Of a stretch of DNA of 64,000 nucleotides, positions 56,139-64,000 are shown one piece after another. Both the position numbers and the translations under genes were made by a program. Below the pieces are notes generated by a model that saw only the letters and a list, made by a program, of their open reading frames with translations, ran no database searches and was not told the origin of the DNA. Position 1 is the first letter of the stretch, and each line of letters opens with the position of its first letter. Source of the stretch: Gordonia paraffinivorans NBRC 108238 (GTDB taxonomy: Bacteria > Actinomycetota > Actinomycetes > Mycobacteriales > Mycobacteriaceae); contig NZ_BAOQ01000022.1 of the NCBI RefSeq assembly GCF_000344155.1, forward strand, positions 1-64,000. The letters run 5' to 3'.

Positions 56139-57974
56139 ATGACCGGTCGCGCTGTGCGCACGCTCGTTCTCGGTGGTGTGCGGTCGGGTAAATCGGCGTA
56201 CGGCGAGTCGCTGTTGGGCTCGCACCGGCAGGTCCGCTATCTGGCGACCGGGTCGCGGACGTCGACCGACGCCGAGTGGCTGGCCCGGATCGCCGCCCAC
56301 CGGGAGCGCCGCGACGATCGTCACATCACGATCGAGACCACCGACCTCGCCGGCGAGCTCCGCGCCGCCCCCGACATCCCGGTGATCGTCGACGACCTCG
56401 GCAGCTGGCTGACCGCGCGGGTCGATGCGCTCGGCGGGTGGGAGTCCGGTGACGTCGACCTCGACCCCGAGATCGCCGACCTGTGTGATGCGTTGCGCGG
56501 CATGAACGCCGACACCGTGGTCATCAGTTCCGAGGTCGGCCTGTCGCTGGTGTCGTCGACCCCGGCCGGACGACTCTTCCAGGATCTGCTGGGCACGCTG
56601 AACGCCGCCGTCGCGCAGGCCTGCGACCGGGTGTCGCTGGTGATCGCCGGGCGCGTCCTCGACCTTCCGCGCGGCGAGTTCGACGCGTCGCCGGTTCCGC
56701 CGACAGCCGCCGAGCAGGCCCCGAACGACCGGACATCGAACGACCAGACATCGAACAACCAGGCCGAGGAAGCCCCGGCGAACGCCCCCGAGACCGCGAT
56801 AGCGGCCACGCCCGCTCCCGGCACGGCCGGCCCCCCGGCCGCCAGGACCCGGGTCGCGGCCACCCCGGTCGCCGCCGACGCCTCCGACCTCCCCGACCCC
56901 ACGGACGCGGAGATCTTCCCCGCCGTCACGCCGCCCGACGAGGCGGTCGCGTTCACCGCGCGGGAACGGCAGAACTCGCTGACCAAGCCGCCGGGCTCAC
57001 TGGGGCGTCTCGAGGAGATCGGCGTGTGGATCGCCGCGTGCCAGGGACAGTGCCCGCCGGCGCCGATCGTCAAGCCGGCCGTCGTGGTCTTCGCCGGTGA
57101 CCACGGCGTCGCCCGCGGCGGCGTCTCGGCCTTCCCGCCCGAGGTCACCGCGCAGATGGTCGCCAACATCGAGCACGGCGGCGCCGCGGTCAACGTGCTC
57201 GCGGCACGGGCCGGCGCCTCGGTGACGGTCGTCGACATGTCGGTCGACGCCGACACCGCCCCACACCTGTCGACCTACAAGGTCCGCCGCTCCAGCGAGG
57301 ACCTGCGCACGACCGACGCGATCACGATCGCCGAGGCCCGTGCGGCGCTGGCCGCCGGGCGCGCCATCGCCGACCGTCTCGTCGACTCGGGCAGCGACCT
57401 GCTGATCGCCGGCGAGATGGGCATCGGCAACACCACCCCGGCGACGGTCCTCGTCGGCGCCCTGACCCGGCGGGAGCCCGTCGAGATCGTCGGCCGCGGA
57501 ACGGGTGTCGACGACCACGGGTGGATGCGCAAGACGGCGGCGATCCGCGACGGCATGCGGCGCGCCCGCAAGGTGGTGCACGATCCGCTGGCCCTGCTCG
57601 CGGCGGTCGGCGGTGCCGACCTCACCGCCGTCGCGGGCTTCCTCGCGCAGGCGGCGGTGCGCCGGACGCCGGTGATCCTCGACGGTCTGGTGATCACGGC
57701 CGCGGCGATGGTCGCCGACGCGCTCGCCCCGGGCGCGACGCGCTGGTGGATCGCCGGCCACCGGTCGGTGGAGCCGGCCCATCAGATCGCCCTCGACCAT
57801 CTCGACCTGAAACCCGTCCTGGAGATGTCCATGCGTCTCGGCGAGGGCAGCGGCGCGGTCCTGGCGCTGCCGATCGTGCAGTCAGCGGTGGACATCATGA
57901 CCTCGATGGCGACCTTCGACGAGGCCGGTGTCGCCGGTCGCGACGACTCCCCCGCCGACGTCGAGATCCCCTGA
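56139..57974 (+). CDS. cobT: CobU-CobT fusion: adenosylcobinamide kinase + DMB phosphoribosyltransferase
   Basis: A 611-aa bifunctional cobalamin enzyme. Residues ~5-180 are CobU (adenosylcobinamide kinase/guanylyltransferase) with the P-loop [13 protein letters not shown]; a low-complexity N/Q/P/A-rich linker (~185-255, [19 protein letters not shown]) leads to CobT (nicotinate-nucleotide-dimethylbenzimidazole phosphoribosyltransferase) with [39 protein letters not shown] and the catalytic-Glu region [16 protein letters not shown]. This fusion occurs in several actinobacteria; linker length varies. It acts with cobS downstream in nucleotide-loop assembly. Confidence 0.92.
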   Translation: MTGRAVRTLVLGGVRSGKSAYGESLLGSHRQVRYLATGSRTSTDAEWLARIAAHRERRDDRHITIETTDLAGELRAAPDIPVIVDDLGSWLTARVDALGGWESGDVDLDPEIADLCDALRGMNADTVVISSEVGLSLVSSTPAGRLFQDLLGTLNAAVAQACDRVSLVIAGRVLDLPRGEFDASPVPPTAAEQAPNDRTSNDQTSNNQAEEAPANAPETAIAATPAPGTAGPPAARTRVAATPVAADASDLPDPTDAEIFPAVTPPDEAVAFTARERQNSLTKPPGSLGRLEEIGVWIAACQGQCPPAPIVKPAVVVFAGDHGVARGGVSAFPPEVTAQMVANIEHGGAAVNVLAARAGASVTVVDMSVDADTAPHLSTYKVRRSSEDLRTTDAITIAEARAALAAGRAIADRLVDSGSDLLIAGEMGIGNTTPATVLVGALTRREPVEIVGRGTGVDDHGWMRKTAAIRDGMRRARKVVHDPLALLAAVGGADLTAVAGFLAQAAVRRTPVILDGLVITAAAMVADALAPGATRWWIAGHRSVEPAHQIALDHLDLKPVLEMSMRLGEGSGAVLALPIVQSAVDIMTSMATFDEAGVAGRDDSPADVEIP

Positions 57975-57993
57975 GTCACCGGACGGCACGGCG

Positions 57994-58773
57994 ATGATCT
58001 CACCGGTGCGGGCCGTCCGGACGGCGCTCGGTTGGATGACCGTCGTTCCCGTGGGCGCCGGCGGTGAGGAGACCCCCGACCGCGAACTGGGCGGGGCGGT
58101 GCTCGCCGCGCTGCCCGTCGTCGGCGCGCTCCTCGGGGCGGCTGCGGCCGGGATCGCCTACGGGCTGGGGCACACCGGTCTGCCGATCGCGCTGATCGGC
58201 GTGCTGGTCGTCGCCGCCCTGGCATTGCTCACCCGCGGCATGCATCTCGACGGTCTCGCCGACACCGCCGACGGACTGGGTTGTTACGGACCGCCCGACC
58301 GGGTCGCCGAGGTGATGCGCAGCGGGACCGTCGGACCGTTCGGTGTCGCCACGCTGGTCCTCACGCTCGGGGTGCAGGCCACGGGGATCGCCGGTCTCGC
58401 CGCCGGATCACGTTGGTACGAGCTCGCTTTCGCTGTCGCCCTGGGGCGCCTGGGCGCCGTCATCGGTGCCCGCCGCGCGCTGGGTCCGGCTCACCCCGAC
58501 GGCTTCGGCGCCCTCGCCGCGGGCACGCAGCAGACCTCGATCCCGGTGTGGCTCGCGGTGTTCGCCGTCGCGACGCTGCCGATGGGCTGGGACGGCGACG
58601 GTGCCGACGTGACCGCGCTGGTGCAGGGCTGGCTCGTCCTGGCGGCCGTCGCCGGATTCGGCCTGCTCTTCACCCGCCACTGCGCCCGGCGCATGGGCGG
58701 CGTCACCGGTGACGTCCTCGGCGCGACCATCGAGCTCTGCGTCGCGATCGCCGTCGTCGGCCTGCTGCTCTGA
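57994..58773 (+). CDS. cobS: CobS, adenosylcobinamide-GDP ribazoletransferase
   Basis: Joins adenosylcobinamide-GDP to alpha-ribazole, the last step of cobalamin synthesis. The 259-aa membrane protein has about six membrane segments and the signature RGMHLDGLADTADGLGCYG, followed by VMRSGTVGPFGV. Starts 19 bp after cobU-cobT; same operon. ATG at 57994. Confidence 0.93.
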   Translation: MISPVRAVRTALGWMTVVPVGAGGEETPDRELGGAVLAALPVVGALLGAAAAGIAYGLGHTGLPIALIGVLVVAALALLTRGMHLDGLADTADGLGCYGPPDRVAEVMRSGTVGPFGVATLVLTLGVQATGIAGLAAGSRWYELAFAVALGRLGAVIGARRALGPAHPDGFGALAAGTQQTSIPVWLAVFAVATLPMGWDGDGADVTALVQGWLVLAAVAGFGLLFTRHCARRMGGVTGDVLGATIELCVAIAVVGLLL

Positions 58774-58805
58774 CCTCCGGCCGGGCGACCTTCCCCGAAA
58801 ACGGC

Positions 58806-58839
58806 TCTGGCGTCACGATCGTGAGACCGTGACGCCAGA
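58806..58839. terminator. bidirectional terminator between cobS and ilvE
   Basis: Arms TCTGGCGTCACG and CGTGACGCCAGA (12 bp perfect) with a 10-nt loop, between convergent stops at 58773 and 58856. Confidence 0.9.
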
Positions 58840-58855
58840 ACGCGAGAGTGTTCCC

Positions 58856-59962
<1,107 letters not shown>

Positions 59963-60047
59963 GGGGTCCATCGTACCGCCGGGTACAACCGCGTTTACGC
60001 GCCCATGGGGCATTCCGGCCCTATTCCGGACGGCCCAAGGACTTTCG

Positions 60048-61151
60048 CTACACGTGCGAGGGCACGAACGGGGGGATGACCACCTCGCACGGCAGATCCC
60101 GCCCGCGCACGTCGATCACGACCTCGTCGCCCTTCTTCACACCCGACGCGGTGTCGAGGAGCGCGAGCGCGATGCCCTGCTTCAGCGTCGGCGAGAAGGT
60201 CCCCGACGTGCACTCCCCGATCACGGTGTCGCCCAGCCGGACCGCGCAGCCGGCACGCGGCACGCCGCGTCCGACGGCCTTCAGTCCGTACAGGCGACGG
60301 GCCGGCCCGTTCTCCTTCTCCGCCAGCAGCGCGTCGCGCCCGAAGAACGACGGCTTGTCCCAACCGACGGCCCAGCTCGACCGCGCCTGCACCGGCGAGA
60401 TCTCCGGGCTCAGCTCGTGCCCGTGCAGCGCGTATCCCATCTCGGTGCGCAGGGTGTCGCGGGCACCGAGACCGGCCGCCTGGCCGCCCGCGGCGGCGAC
60501 CGCCTCGTACAGCGTGTCGAAGACGGCGCCGGCGTCGTCCCACCGGGGCAGGACCTCGTAGCCGCGTTCGCCGGTGTAGCCGGTGCGACACACGCGGACC
60601 GGCTTGGGCCCGTCGGCGGTGGACAGCTCGGCGTCGGCGAAGGCCATGTACTCGATGTCGGCGGGCAGGCCGAGTCCGGCGAGGACCTCGGGCGAGCGCG
60701 GCCCCTGCACCGCGAACACCGCGAACTCGCGATGCTGGTCGACCACCGAGATACCTTCGGGCGCAACCTCTTTCAACTTCGCCACGACCGTCGCCGTGTT
60801 GGCCGCGTTGGGCACCAGGTAGACCTCGTCGTCACCGACGAGGTAGGCGATCAGGTCGTCGACGACCCCGCCGCTCTCGTTGCAGCACAGGGTGTACTGC
60901 GCCTTGCCGGGGGCGATCTTGCGCAGGTCGTTGGTGAGGGTCGAGTTCACGAACTCCGCGGCACCGGGACCGGAGACCAGCGCCTTGCCGAGGTGGCTGA
61001 CGTCGAAGATCGCCACCGCCTCGCGGACGGCGGTGTGTTCGGCGACGGTGCCCGCGTAGGACACCGGCATGTTCCATCCGCCGAATTCGGCGAAGGTCGC
61101 ACCGAGTGCGGCGTGACGGTCTGCGATCGGGCCGGCAAGGAGTTCGCTCAT
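60048..61151 (-). CDS. gcvT: GcvT, glycine cleavage T protein (aminomethyltransferase)
   Basis: Transfers the methylene carbon of glycine to tetrahydrofolate. The 367-aa protein shows [69 protein letters not shown] and [25 protein letters not shown] 7 nt upstream of the ATG indicates a leaderless mRNA. gcvH/gcvP are not in the window. The very long open frame running upstream to 63881 is antisense shadow. Confidence 0.94.
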   Translation of the reverse strand: MSELLAGPIADRHAALGATFAEFGGWNMPVSYAGTVAEHTAVREAVAIFDVSHLGKALVSGPGAAEFVNSTLTNDLRKIAPGKAQYTLCCNESGGVVDDLIAYLVGDDEVYLVPNAANTATVVAKLKEVAPEGISVVDQHREFAVFAVQGPRSPEVLAGLGLPADIEYMAFADAELSTADGPKPVRVCRTGYTGERGYEVLPRWDDAGAVFDTLYEAVAAAGGQAAGLGARDTLRTEMGYALHGHELSPEISPVQARSSWAVGWDKPSFFGRDALLAEKENGPARRLYGLKAVGRGVPRAGCAVRLGDTVIGECTSGTFSPTLKQGIALALLDTASGVKKGDEVVIDVRGRDLPCEVVIPPFVPSHV

Positions 61152-61241
61152 GGGCTCTACGCTAACGGGCGCGCCCGCGACCTGCGGACCGCCTCCCGCA
61201 GTCCCCGTACGGGCACCGTCTGCTGTGGCAGAGTTGACCGG

Positions 61242-62798
61242 GTGAGCAAGAACGACACCGTCGACCGCGTACGCGGCCCAGAATTCGACCTGTCCACCTC
61301 GATCGCCAAGGGCGACACCGCGCTCGTCATCGGCCTGGTCTCGCCGCCGGAGGCCGACGACGAGAAGACCGAGAAGAAGGACGACGCCTCCGCCGAACCC
61401 ACCCTGGCCATCGGCGAGGGCCTTCTCGACGACGCACAGGCGGCCGCGATCTCCGCGGCCGTGACCGCCCTGGGCGCGAGCGGGTCGCACGGCGAGGTCC
61501 TGAAGGTCCCCGCACCCGAGTCCCTGCCCGTGGACCTCGTCGTCGCCGTCGGCCTCGGCTCGCCCGACGACCTCGACGACGCCGAGAAGGTTCGCCAGGC
61601 CGCCGGCATCGTCGCCCGCGAACTCGACGGCATCGAGTCCGCGGCCACCACGCTGTCGTCGGTGGACCTCGGCGCCACCGTCGAGGGCCTGTTCCTCGGC
61701 GCCTACCGCTTCGACGAGTTCCGCTCCGAGTCGTCGAAGCCGAAGAAGACCCCGCCGCAACACTTCACGCTGATCGTCGAGTCGAAGTCCAAGGAGGCCA
61801 AGGCCGAGCTCGACCGGGCGGTCGCCGTCGCCGACTCGGTCGCCATCGCCCGCGACTTCGTCAACACCCCGCCGAGCCACCTCTACCCGGAGGAGTTCGC
61901 CGCCCGTGCCCGCGCGCTGGCGTCGAAGGCCGGGCTGTCGGTGGAGATCCTCGACGACAAGGAGCTCGAGGCGAAGGGCTTCGGCGGCATCGTCGGCGTC
62001 GGCAAGGGCTCGTCGCGCCTGCCCCGCTTGGTGCGGCTCACCCACGACGCCAAGAAGGGCTCGAAGAAGGTCGCCCTCGTCGGCAAGGGCATCACCTTCG
62101 ACACCGGCGGCATCTCCATCAAGCCGGCGGCCAACATGGACCAGATGACCTCGGACATGGGCGGTGCCGCCGCGGTCATCGCCGCGACGATCCTGGCCGC
62201 GCGCCTCGACCTGGACGTGTCGGTCACCGCGACCGTGCCGATGGCCGAGAACATGCCGTCGGGTACCGCGCAGCGCCCGGGCGACGTCCTCATCCAGTAC
62301 GGCGGCACGACCGTCGAGGTCCTCAACACCGACGCCGAGGGCCGCCTGATCCTCGCCGACGCGATCGTCCGCGCCTGCGAGGACGAGCCCGACTACCTGA
62401 TCGACACCGCGACGCTCACCGGCGCGCAGATGGTGGCGTTGGGCACCCGGACCCCGGGCGTGATGGGCACCGAGGAGTTCCGCGACCGAGTCGCCGCCCG
62501 GTCGGCGGATGTCGGCGAGAACGCCTGGGCGATGCCGCTGCCGGCCGAGCTGCGCGCCGATCTCAAGTCGCGCGTCGCCGACCTGGCGAACGTCACGCCG
62601 CACCGGTGGGGCGGGATGCTCGCCGCGGGCATCTTCCTGAAGGAGTTCGTCGCCGACGGCGTGGAATGGGCCCACATCGACATCGCCGGACCGGCGTTCA
62701 ACACCGGCGGCCCGTGGGGGTACACGCCCAAGGGCGGCACGGGCGTTCCGGTCCGGACGATCGCGGCCGTCCTCGAGGACATCGCCGCCAACGGCTGA
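61242..62798 (+). CDS. pepA: leucyl aminopeptidase (M17 family)
   Basis: Cytosolic two-metal aminopeptidase of 518 aa. An N-terminal macro-like domain with a charged insert ([16 protein letters not shown]) precedes the M17 catalytic domain: [42 protein letters not shown], and [13 protein letters not shown]. All metal ligands by motif are present. GTG at 61242. M. tuberculosis calls this pepB (Rv2213). Confidence 0.94.
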   Translation: MSKNDTVDRVRGPEFDLSTSIAKGDTALVIGLVSPPEADDEKTEKKDDASAEPTLAIGEGLLDDAQAAAISAAVTALGASGSHGEVLKVPAPESLPVDLVVAVGLGSPDDLDDAEKVRQAAGIVARELDGIESAATTLSSVDLGATVEGLFLGAYRFDEFRSESSKPKKTPPQHFTLIVESKSKEAKAELDRAVAVADSVAIARDFVNTPPSHLYPEEFAARARALASKAGLSVEILDDKELEAKGFGGIVGVGKGSSRLPRLVRLTHDAKKGSKKVALVGKGITFDTGGISIKPAANMDQMTSDMGGAAAVIAATILAARLDLDVSVTATVPMAENMPSGTAQRPGDVLIQYGGTTVEVLNTDAEGRLILADAIVRACEDEPDYLIDTATLTGAQMVALGTRTPGVMGTEEFRDRVAARSADVGENAWAMPLPAELRADLKSRVADLANVTPHRWGGMLAAGIFLKEFVADGVEWAHIDIAGPAFNTGGPWGYTPKGGTGVPVRTIAAVLEDIAANG

Positions 62799-62810
62799 CC
62801 CCGCCCGCCG

Positions 62811-62840
62811 ATGCGCCGCGCGCGATCCGCGCCGGCGCAT
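62811..62840. terminator. hairpin after pepA
   Basis: Strong GC stem: ATGCGCCGCGCG pairs with CGCGCCGGCGCAT with one bulge around CGATC, 13 bp after the pepA stop; no T-run. The rest of 62841-63062 contains a possible -10 TAGGGT near 62916 and no gene. Confidence 0.6.
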
Positions 62841-63062
62841 GGGCGCGGCAGCGCATCGCCCAGAAATGGTTACCGCCGAGTACGAGCCGAATCGAGTCGT
62901 ACGACCGCCGTGCGGGTAGGGTGATCCGCGGGGATGAGTGGCTGACCCGCCACCCATCTCGGCGGTTACCCCGACCGCTCCCCAAGACCCTGTGCCCCCG
63001 GCGCACACACCGACGGGCCGTAGACCTACAGACCACCACGTCGAGTTCAGGAGTTCACAACG

Positions 63063-64000
63063 ATGGCCTTCTCCGTCCAGATGCCCGCCCTTGGTGAAAG
63101 TGTCACCGAGGGGACAGTCACCCGGTGGCTGAAGGAGGAGGGCGACACCGTCGAGGCCGACGAGCCCTTGCTGGAGGTGTCGACCGACAAGGTCGACACG
63201 GAGATCCCGGCCCCCACCTCCGGTGTGCTGGTGAAGATCATCGCCCAGGAGGACGACGTCGTCGAGGTCGGTGGTGAGCTCGCCCTGATCGGCGACGCCG
63301 ACGAGGCCGCGTCCGGCTCCGACGACTCCGCCGGCGGCGACGCCCCCACCGAGGCCGCCCCCGAGCCCGAGCCCGAAGAGGCCGCCGCCGAGCCCTCCAC
63401 CGAGGAAGAGGCCCCCGCCGAGAAGCCCACCGCGGCCACCGGTTCGGGTTCGGCCGAGGGCACCGAGGTGCTCATGCCCGAACTCGGCGAGTCCGTCACC
63501 GAGGGCACCGTGACCAACTGGCTCAAGCAGGTCGGCGACGAGGTCGCCGCCGACGAGCCGCTCCTCGAGGTCTCCACCGACAAGGTCGACACCGAGATCC
63601 CGTCGCCGGTCGCCGGCACCCTGCTGGAGATCCTGGCCCAGGAGGACGACGTCGTCGAGGTGGGCGGCAAGCTGGCCGTCATCGGCGACGCCTCCGCCGC
63701 GCCGGCCGAGAAGGCCCCCGAGCCCGAACCGGAGCCCGCGGCCAAGGAAGAGCCGAAGCCGGAACCCAAGCCCGAGCCCAAGCCGGAGCCGAAGGCCGAG
63801 GCCCCGGCGAAGACCGACCCGCCGACCGTCGAGTCGACGCCGTACGTCACCCCGCTGGTGCGCAAGCTCGCCGCCGAGCACAACATCGACCTGAACACCA
63901 TCAAGGGCACCGGCGTCGGCGGCCGCATCCGCAAGCAGGACGTGCTGGCCGCCGCCGAGGCCGCCAAGGCACCCGCCGCCGCCCCGGCCGAGAAGCCCGC
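63063..64000 (+). CDS. sucB: dihydrolipoamide acyltransferase E2 (SucB/DlaT), 3' end beyond window
   Basis: E2 core of a 2-oxoacid dehydrogenase complex, with acyl transfer via lipoyl-lysine; also part of the mycobacterial peroxidase system. Two lipoyl domains: lysines in [13 protein letters not shown] (near 43) and [13 protein letters not shown] (near 180), joined by Glu/Pro/Ala linkers with a [11 protein letters not shown] run. A peripheral subunit-binding domain begins ([27 protein letters not shown]) before the window ends; the catalytic domain is outside. AGGAG upstream of ATG at 63063. Two lipoyl domains match DlaT of M. tuberculosis-like organisms (Rv2215). Confidence 0.94.
   Translation, partial: MAFSVQMPALGESVTEGTVTRWLKEEGDTVEADEPLLEVSTDKVDTEIPAPTSGVLVKIIAQEDDVVEVGGELALIGDADEAASGSDDSAGGDAPTEAAPEPEPEEAAAEPSTEEEAPAEKPTAATGSGSAEGTEVLMPELGESVTEGTVTNWLKQVGDEVAADEPLLEVSTDKVDTEIPSPVAGTLLEILAQEDDVVEVGGKLAVIGDASAAPAEKAPEPEPEPAAKEEPKPEPKPEPKPEPKAEAPAKTDPPTVESTPYVTPLVRKLAAEHNIDLNTIKGTGVGGRIRKQDVLAAAEAAKAPAAAPAEKP

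Noticed and set aside
60048-63881. A 1277-codon open frame on the minus strand across gcvT, pepA and sucB
   Set aside because: Only the gcvT part (60048-61151) has a family match; the remainder is antisense to pepA and sucB and reflects third-position GC bias.

Overview
The window is high-GC actinobacterial DNA with one continuous chromosomal core region and no insertion sequences, tRNA or rRNA genes that I can see. Gene order follows, almost gene for gene, the Mycobacterium tuberculosis segment Rv2154c to Rv2215 (ftsW ... mraZ, lppM, metF, idsA2, mptA, pknL, aroG, RNase AS, mannosyltransferase, fadD15, pimB', NlpC/P60, trpD, ctaE-qcrCAB, ctaF-ctaC, asnB, adoK, cobT-cobS, ilvE, gcvT, pepB, dlaT). 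With the lipomannan enzymes, this places the organism in the mycolic-acid order Mycobacteriales. A Gordonia-like genus is my best guess, but this is inference from content, not from a search.

Layout. 1-11350 (minus strand): the division and cell-wall (dcw) operon read from mraZ through rsmH, an FtsL-like protein, pbpB, murE, a murF-slot gene, mraY and murD to ftsW, which runs off the left edge. The murF position holds only a 170-aa degenerate MurF C-terminal domain. 11396-11660 carries TGGG-type MraZ boxes. 11811-13398: a DUF3040 membrane protein and a HEPN-domain protein whose upstream region has a perfect LexA/SOS box on a good sigma70-type promoter. 13399-26110: GNAT acetyltransferase, FAD oxidoreductase, lppM, metF, idsA, mptA, pknL and its substrate homologue, aroG, RNase AS, and a GT87 mannosyltransferase fused to a Nudix domain, followed by tandem repeats. 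26111-33772: lipid and envelope enzymes (acyltransferase, ROK kinase, ArsA-like ATPase, two small START/SRPBCC-like proteins, acyl-CoA ligase, PimB').

33772-41767: a lipoprotein with a metallopeptidase-like domain, two tandem NlpC/P60 hydrolases (the upstream one behind a c-di-AMP riboswitch), a small Cys-rich protein, a DnaQ/GIY-YIG protein, a stand-alone AsnC ligand-binding domain, trpD and an orphan. 41926-49638: the cytochrome bcc-aa3 supercomplex genes (ctaE-qcrC-qcrA-qcrB; ctaF-ctaC), interrupted by a PAP2-diacylglycerol kinase fusion. 49916-64000: asnB/ltsA, a SugE-type exporter behind a guanidine-III riboswitch, adoK, erpA, glycerate kinase, a DUF3043 membrane protein, fused cobU-cobT, cobS, ilvE, gcvT, pepA and the start of the two-lipoyl-domain sucB.

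The common themes are envelope construction (peptidoglycan, LM/LAM, PIM) and respiration. About ten genes appear leaderless, with a TANNNT -10 box 6 to 8 nt before the start codon. The strongest candidates for something new are the stand-alone degenerate MurF domain in the murF slot, the periodic TGGGG array upstream of mraZ, the SOS-controlled HEPN gene and the mannosyltransferase-Nudix fusion.
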